Assembly: GCA_011321935.1 (NCBI GenBank)
Contig: DROJ01000277.1
Location: 1-33,284, forward strand
Length of the DNA: 33,284 nucleotides
Direction of reading: 5' to 3'
From: Bacteroidota bacterium
GTDB lineage: Bacteria; Bacteroidota; Bacteroidia; Chitinophagales; Saprospiraceae
Shown here: one piece after another, positions 1-7,536 of the stretch
Layout: each line of letters begins with the position of its first letter
How positions within the stretch are numbered: the first letter of the stretch is position 1
Made by a program: the position numbers and the translations under genes
The notes under the pieces: generated by a model
What the model saw: the letters and a program-made list of their open reading frames with translations, nothing else
What the model was told of the DNA's origin: nothing
Database searches by the model: none

Positions 1-583
1 CGTACATGATTTTATTCGTAAAATATTTACGGATTTCTACCAATAATTTTCCAAGTTCTTTCCTGAATGGCTCAACTTTCGGGTTATTTTCTTCTGTAAT
101 TAATGGATGCCCTAATTCGTGGTATAAGTCGGGAAGGTGCAGCAAAGAATCACTTTCGAGGAGAGGGATACAGAGCAGTTTTAAATGAGGGTATATGCAA
201 TAATAATCTTTGGATAAACACACGACAGTTGGCGGTTGCAACGGATAATTAATTTCCCTGCATATCCGCTGGATTAATTTGCACATACTTACATCATCAT
301 TCGTATCGCACCGGGTCAAAGCTGCATATCCAACATTTTCAAGCACATCAAAATTTCTAACGACCAATTTAAACTCTTTCAGCCTTACAGACTGATTCTT
401 TGGGTCTTGGTATTTTCGCCCTGAAAGCAAGAAATTCAGTTTGGCAATAATATTTTCCAACTCTTCATTGCACCCCCTTTCAAGTACCTGAAAATGAACA
501 TCTGGCACATTTGGAGTTTTTGCTTTTAGTCGTTTTGCCCGTTCAATAGTTTCTAACAAAACCCCTTCTGTCAGTAATTGCAT
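1..583 (-). CDS. HELGH-motif protein, putative zinc metallopeptidase (3' end outside window)
   Basis: An open frame starts at the ATG at 583-581 and runs through the left edge without a stop, giving 194 residues. It contains H155-E-L-G-H159, an HExxH zinc-peptidase signature preceded by LPDLY, so a metal-dependent peptidase is likely. The carboxylate third ligand would lie beyond the window edge or in the visible tail and cannot be assigned. The N-terminal 150 residues do not match a family I can name. The start is 2 bases after the stop of the gene at 586-960, which suggests translational coupling. Together with the XRE regulator at 1059-1400 this resembles ImmR/ImmA-like or other XRE-plus-HExxH-protein pairs (family knowledge), but membership in the ImmA/IrrE family is inference. 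The DNA is clearly more AT-rich than most of the window, a hint of transfer. Confidence 0.7.
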   Translation of the reverse strand, partial: MQLLTEGVLLETIERAKRLKAKTPNVPDVHFQVLERGCNEELENIIAKLNFLLSGRKYQDPKNQSVRLKEFKLVVRNFDVLENVGYAALTRCDTNDDVSMCKLIQRICREINYPLQPPTVVCLSKDYYCIYPHLKLLCIPLLESDSLLHLPDLYHELGHPLITEENNPKVEPFRKELGKLLVEIRKYFTNKIMY

Positions 584-585
584 CT

Positions 586-960
586 TTATCTTTTTTGAAT
601 CCTTGAAAAAGCATAATCACATTCTTGGTCAAGGGCGTTGGTTATAAGTTCAAGGCTTTTAATTGCCGAATCGAGGGACCCTGCTTTTTTTTCTAAAAAA
701 GACCGTAACTGATTTAATACCAGTGATGATTTCTTATTGTTCTCTTTCAAATAATCATCAATTATCATGTAAACCATTTGGATTTGATAATCTAAAGAAT
801 CCTTGTCCAAAAGGTGTGTCACAATATTTCTAAGTTCCGTCCGCTGTTGTTCCGTAATGCTTTCAGGGCTGTAATTCAATACAGCCAGAAAGTCGTTGAA
901 CTTTTCAAGGTACTTGTTTGAAATATTATAGATGTTGGAATTTAGACCTATTTGGCTCAT
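586..960 (-). CDS. Small helical hypothetical protein
   Basis: A 124-residue frame starting at ATG 960 and ending 2 bases before the start of the HELGH gene. I do not recognise a family. The sequence is charged, Leu/Ile-rich and looks all-helical (for example LEKFNDFLAVLNYS and IQMVYMIIDDYLKENNKKSS), with no signal peptide or membrane segment, so it should be cytosolic. The tight junction to the downstream HELGH gene and shared strand and base composition with the XRE gene support a three-gene unit. It could be an accessory or partner protein of the putative peptidase; that is inference only. Confidence 0.7.
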   Translation of the reverse strand: MSQIGLNSNIYNISNKYLEKFNDFLAVLNYSPESITEQQRTELRNIVTHLLDKDSLDYQIQMVYMIIDDYLKENNKKSSLVLNQLRSFLEKKAGSLDSAIKSLELITNALDQECDYAFSRIQKR

Positions 961-1058
961 GTTTTCTAAATTTTATTTGTAATCATTATTTTTTAAATCA
1001 AGAAGGTTCGCATACTCGTTTTTCTTGTATTTACCTCGACCCAATGTTTATATGTGAA

Positions 1059-1400
1059 TCATCTTTTTTTACGGTTTCTAATAAAACTTAAATAGTCTAT
1101 TAATTCTTCTTCTTCGTCCGAAGAAAGTTTTCCGAGGCGGTTATGGGCCATTGGTTTTTCCGGTCGGGGTTCTTGGGCAGCTTTGGGCACGGGATAGCCT
1201 ACTCTCTCCATAAGGTCTTCGTAGGTTACATTGTACAATTCTGCCAATTTGTATAAATTCGACGGAGAAGGTTGCTTGACTTTTCCATTTTCTAATTGGC
1301 TTAAATAAGCGTTTGAAACACCTGCTTGGGCTTCGACTTCCCTTAAAGTTAGACCTCTTTGCTGTCGGATTGATCTTAGGTACTCACCATAATTTGTCAT
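1059..1400 (-). CDS. XRE-family helix-turn-helix transcriptional regulator
   Basis: A 113-residue protein. Residues about 6-61 form a Cro/CI-type HTH (YLRSIRQQRGLTLREVEAQA, then SNAYLSQLENGK, then SPSNLYKLAELYNV), followed by a charged tail with EEEELIDYLSFIRNRKKR. The start is placed at ATG 1400-1398. The frame can be extended to a TTG at 1433, but that TTG lies inside the promoter and operator described at 1412-1461, so the extension is very unlikely to be translated. The protein probably represses its own promoter and controls the two genes after it (586-960 and 1-583), separated from the first by about 100 bases. Such regulators next to HExxH proteins are typical of mobile-element or stress-response modules (family knowledge). 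Confidence 0.88.
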   Translation of the reverse strand: MTNYGEYLRSIRQQRGLTLREVEAQAGVSNAYLSQLENGKVKQPSPSNLYKLAELYNVTYEDLMERVGYPVPKAAQEPRPEKPMAHNRLGKLSSDEEEELIDYLSFIRNRKKR

Positions 1401-1411
1401 GCTAAATTGAG

Positions 1412-1461
1412 TTTTGCTAAATATTCTAAGCAAAAGTAGGTGCTTTTGCTAAAAACATCAA
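1412..1461 (-). promoter_or_regulatory. Promoter with overlapping AGCAAAA operator sites upstream of the XRE gene
   Basis: On the minus strand a TTG (1461-1459) is followed after 20 bases by TACTTTTG (1438-1431), a full match to the Bacteroidota TTG-N19/20-TAnnTTTG promoter. The same stretch holds three copies of a 7-bp word in alternating orientation: TTTTGCT at 1412-1418, AGCAAAA at 1429-1435 and CTTTTGCT at 1443-1450. The last two form an 8-bp inverted repeat (1429-1436 / 1443-1450, 6-bp spacer) that covers the -7 element. This is the expected geometry for autorepression by the XRE protein. Confidence 0.65.
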
Positions 1462-1561
1462 GCAAGCTGCAAATTTTTTTCTCCACACTCTATTTTATAA
1501 CCAAAATGTAGTTATTCGAATCAAGGGTTAAAATATCGCTTATTGCTCTTGCCCCGCCCCC

Positions 1562-1750
1562 TCACAACTCCCCATTCACCGCCTCCACGATCCTTCTCAC
1601 CAATTCCCGCTGCTTGTCTGCCCCCACATTTTCGACCTTGAAGGTTGCTATTTCCTGACCTTTGCAAGAGAGCCTTCCGATGACTGCATGCTGGTGTGCT
1701 GGTTGCCGCTTGAATACCGACAGCACTTCATTTGCATTTATCTTTTTGTC
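1562..1750 (-). pseudogene. C-terminal remnant of a second WD40-caspase-like gene
   Basis: Translation of the minus strand ends in KGQEIATFKVENVGADKQRE then LVRRIVEAVNGEL and a TGA at 1564-1562. This is almost identical to the end of the intact WD40-caspase protein at 2120-5761 (KGQEIAAFKVENVGADKQRE, LVRSVVEAVNGEL). DNA identity also extends a few bases past both stop codons. Upstream of about position 1692 the similarity is lost, and the frame closes near 1755, so no start or catalytic domain is present. It is therefore the surviving tail of a tandem paralogue. Confidence 0.8.
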
Positions 1751-1965
1751 AATATTTCAAACAAGGGGCTATTGATATAATAATTTACTGTTCCTATTTT
1801 TTTCTTTTCCAATAAACTATCTTCAGCCAATTTATTTAAATAATTTGCCGCTGTAATTCTTGAAACTTCTAAATCCCGAACGACAAACTCAATCTTCGTG
1901 TAAGGATGTTTGAATAAATTATTCAGTAAGTCTTGGCTATAAAGTTTATAATTGTCTCTGAATTA
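1738..1965 (-). pseudogene. C-terminal remnant of a Fic-family protein
   Basis: One frame reads NLFKHPYTKIEFVVRDLEVS, then RITAANYLNKLAEDSLLEKK and KIGTVNYYINSPLFEILTKR, ending with TAA at 1740-1738. This matches the winged-helix C-terminal domain common in Bacteroidota Fic (AMP-transferase fold) proteins. The frame is closed upstream by a TAA at 1965-1963 and another stop further up, and no HPFxxGNGR catalytic core is present, so the gene is dead. Its end abuts the caspase-tail remnant. The region from here to 2119 has no other recognisable content. Confidence 0.7.
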
Positions 1966-2119
1966 TGAAAAGGCTTTCTGTATAGAAAATCAAATTTCCT
2001 TATCAAACAAACAGCAAGTGTAAAGATTCTTTACATGTTCTTTTGGTCTCTTTTCTCTTAGTTGGCGCTATCGGTAGTCTGCGGAAAAACTAAAACCGGC
2101 AAATATCATCCCCGCCCCC

Positions 2120-5100
2120 TCACAGCTCCCCGTTCACCGCCTCCACAACGCTTCTCACCAATTCCCGTTGCTTGTCTGCCCCCACATTTTCGACTTTAAA
2201 AGCGGCTATTTCTTGCCCTTTGTGAAAGACCCGTCCATCGAGGCTGACCATCCCGTTTTTGACTTGGTAGAGGCCGCGGATGGCATAGGCATTGCCCGCT
2301 TCGCGGCTGTCGGCAAAAATCATTTTCCCCAATTTCCCCTCCACGGGGTCTTCGGCCAAATGTTCGTCCAATAGTTTGGAAAGCAGTAGGTGGTCGTTCA
2401 TTTTATTGCGGTCGAGGAACATGCTCTGGCTGATAAAATTGTTGGCGCGGTCGAGCGGGATATTGATGTCGCCGTCCATCCAGCCGATGGAAAAACTCGA
2501 CGCCTCTTGGGAGGGGATGGTCAGTACGGGCGTTTGTTCCTCATCAATGCCGGAGGCCAGTTCGGGCACATGGTCGCGGGCAAATTGGAAGAGGCAGAGG
2601 ATGTCCACGGCGCCATTGTTTTTCACCCCTTTTCTGCTTTGCAGGCCATAGAGGAGGCTGTAAGTGAGCAGCCCCTGCCGGAGTTTTTGGTCTTCCCAGC
2701 TTTTTTGGTTCGACTCGCTGGAGGCCAGCACGAACATGCCGTTGCGGTCTTTGAGGCGTTCGAGTTCCCTTTTTTGGGAGCCGCTCAGGTCGCGGCTGCC
2801 GATGTTTTTAGCGGCCTTGCCCGAGTGGCAGGCGTCCATGATGACCACCCGTTTTTTTGCGGGGATGCCTTTGAGCCAAGCGGTCAGGGTATCGGTGGAG
2901 ATGCAGAGGTTGTTGCGGACATCGGCGTTGTCGAGGTTCAGTTTGCCGCAGTCTTTGGTGAGGTAATAAAAGTCGGATTGGCCGCCGCTGCCATAGGTGG
3001 TGCCATGCCCCGCGAGGAAGAGCAGCAGCACATCTTCGGCAGTCGCCTCGCGGGCTGTTTTTTGAAATGCGCGGCGGATGTTGCCCTTGCTGGGCCGCTT
3101 GTTTTTGTCGGTGGCCTCGGTGGTCAGCAGGGTGATGTGTACCCGGTCGCCGAAGAATTTTTTCCCTGTTTTTTCAAATGTTTCTGCTATCGCAATTGCG
3201 TCTTTGTCGGGAAAATTGAGGTCAATATCGCTGCCCGCATAATCGGAAGTACCGATGACGATGGCATGGAAGCTGGGTTCGGGTTTGTCGGCAAAAGAGA
3301 GGCTGAGTCCTCCGGGCGGATCGTTGTCGGCGGTGGTGCCGCCTCGGCTGCTTTTGGCAAATGGGTAGCGTTCGTAAGCGGGGCTTTTGAGCCAGTTGCC
3401 GACGTTGTAGGCGCGGATGGAAATGACGTTTTTCGCGAGGTTGGTATCTGCCGAAAAGAAGTGGTTTTTATAAAGGTCGAGGTCAATGGCGGGGCAATTG
3501 GCCTTTCCGTGGCAGGCATCTTCCAGCACCTCCGAGCCATTGATAAAGACGCTGGTTTTGCCGATGCCGCCGCTGCGTTTTTTCAAACGGATGTGCAGTT
3601 TGTTGTTCCTGATGGTGGCGCTGATTTCGGGGTACATGGCCAGTTCGCCGAGCGCCTCCACCGAGCGGGGTTCGCCTTCTTTGAAACCCATCAGCATGGC
3701 CAAAAGGCCGGGTTCGTAATAGAGTTCTTTGAGTTGGTCGAGTTCGATGGATTCCAGCCCCTGCACAAAATACATGTTCTGCATGGCGCCCGGCGAGGCA
3801 TCAAAAAGGCCGCCCGGGGCGATGGCCACCCAGTCCGCATCGCCGAGGTGGTTGATGGTGGCGAGGAGGCTGCCGTCCAGCCCGTTCCAGAGTTTCATGC
3901 TGCCGTCGTAGCTGCCGGTAATGGCTACTTTGCCATTGGCCGAGAAGGCCACCGACTTGACGAGGTCTGCGTGGCCGCGCAAAAAAACGGGCTTTGGGCT
4001 GCCCATTTTCCAGAGCAGTGCGTCCTTGCCGGAGGTCATGAGGAAGCGCTTGCCTCCGGGCGAAAACACCGCTTTTGTTTTGCTGCCGCAATAGATTTTC
4101 TCGTCGGGTTTTTCGGCATCGTACTCAAGGCTGAAAGTGCCGGCGATGGACTTGGATTCAATATTCCAAATTTCGACTTGGCTGTAAGCACAGGAAACGG
4201 AAAGGAAATATTTGCCGCTAGGCGAAAAAGCAACGGGCGTGATGCGGTCGGCCTGTCCGGGTATGTCGGCCACCTGCCTGCCGTTTTTTAGGTCAAATAT
4301 TTTTACCGAATTATCATTTGAGCCGCTCATCGCAAATCGGCTGTCGGGCGAAAAGGCCAGCGAAGTGACCTTGCCCCGGTGGCCGGTCAATGTGCGGATG
4401 TGCTCCATCTTTTCCATGTCCCAGAGGTCGAGCGTTTTGCCATAGGAAGTGGTGAGGGCATAGCGTTCGTCGGGCGAAATGGCAAAGTCTTGCACGGCCT
4501 CTTCCAGCTTTTTCGAGGCGGCCTGTTGGATGCCCTTTTTGTAGTCCCAACGGATCAGCGTCTTGTCATCGGCACTCGACAAAAGGAAGTTTCCCTGCGG
4601 GGAAAAACGGGCGGCGATGAGGTCAGCGGTATGCCCTTTCAGTTGGAGTTGGCCCTCTTGTTTTTTGGCATTCCAAACAGTGATTTCCTTGCTGAATTCA
4701 TGCACTATGCAGGCGGTCTCCTTGTCGGGCGAAAAATCCATTTGCCGGATCATTTTAGAATAGCCTGTGAGGTGGTGGACGGTTTTGCCGGAGGCTACCT
4801 CCCACAGAATGAGCGACTTATCGAACGAACCGGAAAGCAGCAACTCCCCGTTTTGCGAATAGCGGACTTCGGTGATGCCCCGCGCATGGCCGGTCAAAGT
4901 ATCAACCGCCACCTTGTTTTCGATGTCCCAAATGACGAGGTTTTCGTTGTTGGCGTAAGCGAGGTGTTTGCCGTCCGGCGAGAAGGCCGATGAGTGGCCG
5001 GGGGCATAGGCATTGGCGGAAATTTTCAGCACGTCCTTGGTCTCGGCGTCCCAAAGTTTCAGGGTATTGTCAATCGAACCTGAAAGCACTTTTCCCTCCT

Positions 5101-5761
5101 TTGAAACAGAGAGTGCATTGACATCCCGGTCGTGCATTTTGACCTCCTCCACTTGCCCGTCGTCTTTCAGCGACCATTTTAAAACCTTGCCCTTGCGGGT
5201 GCCGGTGTAAGCCGTTTTGCTGTCGGTGCCGTAACATACGGAGGTCATTTTCCCCGCTGGTTCGGGAAATTTTTTGACCAGTTTCCCGCTTTTCAGGTTC
5301 CATATTTTCAGTTCGTTTCCATTGGTCAATGCCAGCACTTCGTTGCCGTTTTTTGAAATGTCAAAATCCAGAACGGCCAACTGCGACTTGGCTTGGGGAT
5401 CGGTAAAAATGCGGAAATGGCCCTCCTCACTCATGTAATCCCATGCCACCAAAGGATTGTTGGAAGTGCTGCCCACCAAAATTTCTTTTTCCTGATTGAT
5501 AAAAGCGACGGCCAAAGTGGGCCGGAATTCGATTTCGTCTTTTGCCGGATGCCAAGTTTTCAGCACCCTCCCGGTGGCGAGTTCCCATAGTTTTACGAGG
5601 CCGTCCTCGCCGCAGGAAACGGCAAAACGGTTGTCGGAAGAAAAGGCGATGGAAGTGATTTGCCCCCCGTGGCCGACGGGCAGGCCGGGCACCGGTTTTT
5701 GTGCAAGGGAACAAATGGAAAACAATAAAAGGCAAGCGGATAGGATATAAGTGTCTCTCAT
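2120..5761 (-). CDS. Secreted WD40-repeat protein with C-terminal caspase-like (peptidase C14) domain
   Basis: About 1213 residues. The start chosen is ATG 5761 (MRDTYILSACLLLFSICSLA), which gives a clean signal peptide; ATG 5767 two codons upstream is equally possible, while the frame's extension to 5893 translates repeated upstream DNA and is rejected. After the signal peptide come about a dozen WD40 repeats (recurring SPDxxxxxSGSxDxxxxxWD patterns) up to about residue 640. A linker follows, then a caspase-like domain starting near FHAIVIGTSDYAG. The catalytic dyad is visible: His919 in FLAGHG and Cys978 in MDACHSG, so the domain should be active. Proteins of this design are prokaryotic caspase homologues with propeller sensor domains (family knowledge); the substrate is unknown. 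Its role here, as a surface or periplasmic protease or scaffold, is inference. A paralogue tail lies at 1562-1750. Confidence 0.9.
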   Translation of the reverse strand: MRDTYILSACLLLFSICSLAQKPVPGLPVGHGGQITSIAFSSDNRFAVSCGEDGLVKLWELATGRVLKTWHPAKDEIEFRPTLAVAFINQEKEILVGSTSNNPLVAWDYMSEEGHFRIFTDPQAKSQLAVLDFDISKNGNEVLALTNGNELKIWNLKSGKLVKKFPEPAGKMTSVCYGTDSKTAYTGTRKGKVLKWSLKDDGQVEEVKMHDRDVNALSVSKEGKVLSGSIDNTLKLWDAETKDVLKISANAYAPGHSSAFSPDGKHLAYANNENLVIWDIENKVAVDTLTGHARGITEVRYSQNGELLLSGSFDKSLILWEVASGKTVHHLTGYSKMIRQMDFSPDKETACIVHEFSKEITVWNAKKQEGQLQLKGHTADLIAARFSPQGNFLLSSADDKTLIRWDYKKGIQQAASKKLEEAVQDFAISPDERYALTTSYGKTLDLWDMEKMEHIRTLTGHRGKVTSLAFSPDSRFAMSGSNDNSVKIFDLKNGRQVADIPGQADRITPVAFSPSGKYFLSVSCAYSQVEIWNIESKSIAGTFSLEYDAEKPDEKIYCGSKTKAVFSPGGKRFLMTSGKDALLWKMGSPKPVFLRGHADLVKSVAFSANGKVAITGSYDGSMKLWNGLDGSLLATINHLGDADWVAIAPGGLFDASPGAMQNMYFVQGLESIELDQLKELYYEPGLLAMLMGFKEGEPRSVEALGELAMYPEISATIRNNKLHIRLKKRSGGIGKTSVFINGSEVLEDACHGKANCPAIDLDLYKNHFFSADTNLAKNVISIRAYNVGNWLKSPAYERYPFAKSSRGGTTADNDPPGGLSLSFADKPEPSFHAIVIGTSDYAGSDIDLNFPDKDAIAIAETFEKTGKKFFGDRVHITLLTTEATDKNKRPSKGNIRRAFQKTAREATAEDVLLLFLAGHGTTYGSGGQSDFYYLTKDCGKLNLDNADVRNNLCISTDTLTAWLKGIPAKKRVVIMDACHSGKAAKNIGSRDLSGSQKRELERLKDRNGMFVLASSESNQKSWEDQKLRQGLLTYSLLYGLQSRKGVKNNGAVDILCLFQFARDHVPELASGIDEEQTPVLTIPSQEASSFSIGWMDGDINIPLDRANNFISQSMFLDRNKMNDHLLLSKLLDEHLAEDPVEGKLGKMIFADSREAGNAYAIRGLYQVKNGMVSLDGRVFHKGQEIAAFKVENVGADKQRELVRSVVEAVNGEL

Positions 5762-6081
5762 AATCATTTGGTTTTGAGGGTACAAGGTAGGGAGAAATGT
5801 TGGGAATGGAGCGAAAATTAGTTTAGTAAAAACAACCAGCATCTGTATCATTTTAATCATCACGAGGGGAAGCAAGTCTCCGTGCCCTTCCAAAAGAGGG
5901 GAATTGCCAAAGGGGTGCTGTGCATAATTCTCCCTCTCATAATCATTTGGATTTGAGGGTACAAGGGGAAAATGTTGGGAATGGAGCGAAAATTAGTTTA
6001 GTAAAAACAACCAGCATCTGTATCATTTTAATCATCACGAAGTAAAGTTCGTCTCCGTGCCCTTCCAAAAGAGGGGGAATT
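5755..6081 (-). repeat. Tandem duplication of the WD40-caspase upstream region
   Basis: The block 5755-5905 recurs at 5934-6081 with few differences (an offset of 179 bases). It contains the start-codon context (CTCTCATAATCATTTGG), a conserved stretch with AACCAGCATCTGTATCATTT, and ends in the GCCCTTCCAAAAGAGGGG word. The outer copy leads into the full palindrome at 6047-6116, while the inner copy has only a half element. The outer copy may be the relic of the promoter and start of the lost caspase paralogue. It covers most of the gene-free stretch 5762-6316; 6117-6316 shows nothing recognisable apart from AT-rich DNA ahead of the DUF4407 gene. Confidence 0.85.
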
Positions 6082-6116
6082 AATTCCCCCTCTTTTGGAA
6101 GGGCACGGAGACGAAC
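6047..6116. repeat. Perfect 70-bp palindrome, core family A
   Basis: Two 35-bp arms are exact reverse complements with no loop (centre between 6081 and 6082, AATT|AATT). The inner 24 bp of each arm (TGCCCTTCCAAAAGAGGGGG then AATT) are identical to those of the palindrome at 14407-14506. The outer 11 bp (GTTCGTCTCCG) are different there. It sits between the divergent WD40-caspase and DUF4407 genes. Confidence 0.95.
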
Positions 6117-6316
6117 GGGGATATCCGATCATTATTCTGGGTAATTAAAATATAATATAAATCCAAAGCCATCGGCCTTTCATCTATAAATGCGTGCCCT
6201 TTAAATAATCATCCCTACTTTTATTCTGTTTCAAAATAAATCACCCGTTTTTAACGGCAACTTGATATTGGCATTTTTTTCTCAACATCAACTGCCTTTT
6301 TTATTTCCATAAAATT

Positions 6317-7441
6317 ATGACCCGACTTAAAAAGTTTTTCCTGTTCTGTTCCGGCGTGGACGAAACCATTTTACAGAAATGCCCATCCGATGAAAATAAA
6401 TATTTAGGCATCGGCGGCACCGTTTTTTTCACAGGTGTGCTGGCATTTTTCTCCTCCGGTTACGCGCTTTACACGGTATTTGATTCCTATATTTTTGCCG
6501 TTCTTTTCGGCCTCGTCTGGGGGCTGATGATTTTTAATCTCGACCGCTATATTGTGATGAGCATGAAAAGCTATGGCAAATGGTGGCGCGATATGATGGT
6601 CGCATTTCCGCGGTTGGCATTGGCCGTATTATTGGCCATCGTAATTTCAAAACCATTGGAACTGAAAATTTTTGAAAAAGAAATAAATGCGGAATTGGTG
6701 CAGATGGAGCAAGAAGTTTTTAAGGCACAAGAGGACGGCGTTAAGCTGCGGTATGTTCCGCAAATAGAAGTGCAGCGAAATGAAATAATTAAATTAAAAA
6801 ATGAAATAACGGAAAAAACAGCCGCCCGCGATGCCCTTGCAATAATGGCCCTCCAAGAGGCCGACGGAACAGGCGGCTCTGGCAAAAAAAATATCGGCCC
6901 AATATACCGCGCAAAAAAAGCGGAGGCCGATAATGCGCAAAAAGAATTGGAAAATATATTGGCCACTAACTTGCCATTAATTCAGGAAAAAGAAAATAAT
7001 ATCGCCAATATGGAAGCGGCCATCCAAACAGATATATCTTCGTTGGAACGCAGCGCATATGGAGGCATGGCCGCGCGCATGGATGCACTCTCCCGCCTCT
7101 CCGAAAAAAGCCAAGCCATTTATTTTGCGAGCATATTTATCATGCTGCTTTTTATGGCCATCGAAACGGCGCCTATATTTGTGAAATTGATTTCCTACCG
7201 CAGCCCGTATGATTATTTATTGCACGAGCACGAACATGTTTTTGAAATGGCCAATCTGGAAAAAACGACATTATTGACCAATGAAATAAAAAACAAATTG
7301 AAATTCGACACGGAGACGGGCACCTATTTAATTAAATCAAAAATAGCGGTGCAGAAAGAAATCATTGATCATAAATTAAAAGAAAAAATGGAGGAGTTGA
7401 AAAGGCGGCCCTTTGATTGGGAGATGGAAACGAGCGCATAA
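6317..7441 (+). CDS. DUF4407 family integral membrane protein
   Basis: 374 residues starting at ATG 6317. The N-terminal part (FFLFCSGVDETILQKCPSDE, then YLGIGGTVFFTGVLAFFSSG) and the motif LMIFNLDRYIVMSMK are characteristic of the DUF4407 family. Three hydrophobic segments lie at about residues 32-55, 57-76 and 94-112, and a fourth at about 270-290. Between them is a long charged coiled-coil stretch (about 115-265) that should form an extended periplasmic or cytoplasmic stalk. A soluble charged tail follows the last helix. The biochemical function of the family is unknown. It is a single-gene unit: a palindrome lies upstream and a strong bidirectional hairpin follows the stop immediately. 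Confidence 0.88.
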   Translation: MTRLKKFFLFCSGVDETILQKCPSDENKYLGIGGTVFFTGVLAFFSSGYALYTVFDSYIFAVLFGLVWGLMIFNLDRYIVMSMKSYGKWWRDMMVAFPRLALAVLLAIVISKPLELKIFEKEINAELVQMEQEVFKAQEDGVKLRYVPQIEVQRNEIIKLKNEITEKTAARDALAIMALQEADGTGGSGKKNIGPIYRAKKAEADNAQKELENILATNLPLIQEKENNIANMEAAIQTDISSLERSAYGGMAARMDALSRLSEKSQAIYFASIFIMLLFMAIETAPIFVKLISYRSPYDYLLHEHEHVFEMANLEKTTLLTNEIKNKLKFDTETGTYLIKSKIAVQKEIIDHKLKEKMEELKRRPFDWEMETSA

Positions 7442-7444
7442 TGG

Positions 7445-7524
7445 AAGGGGTATTAAAAAAGGTATTGGGTATTAAAGTATTGCGTGCAATACCTTAATAC
7501 CCAATACCTTTTTTAATACCCCTT
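7445..7524. terminator. Bidirectional foldback terminator built of GGTATTA words
   Basis: Arms of about 39 bp pair with a single mismatch around the centre at 7484/7485. The left arm is made of GGTATTA-type words, the right arm of their complements. It fills the gap between the stop of the DUF4407 gene (7441) and the stop of convergent rny (7537), and the flanking A and T runs fit termination from both sides. The same word family builds the foldback at 31477-31592. Confidence 0.7.
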
Positions 7525-7536
7525 TTTATATATTTT

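Noticed and set aside
6-188. 60-residue plus-strand ORF at the left edge
   Set aside because: It is opposite the open minus-strand frame with the HELGH motif, which is the better gene.
2390-4291. 633-residue plus-strand ORF opposite the WD40-caspase gene
   Set aside because: It is the antisense shadow of a GC-rich coding region; its translation is compositionally odd (Ala/Gly/Phe-rich) with no domain, while the minus strand has clear WD40 and caspase motifs.
5762-5893. 44-residue extension of the WD40-caspase protein
   Set aside because: It is translated from the duplicated upstream block and half palindrome; the downstream ATG gives a proper signal peptide.
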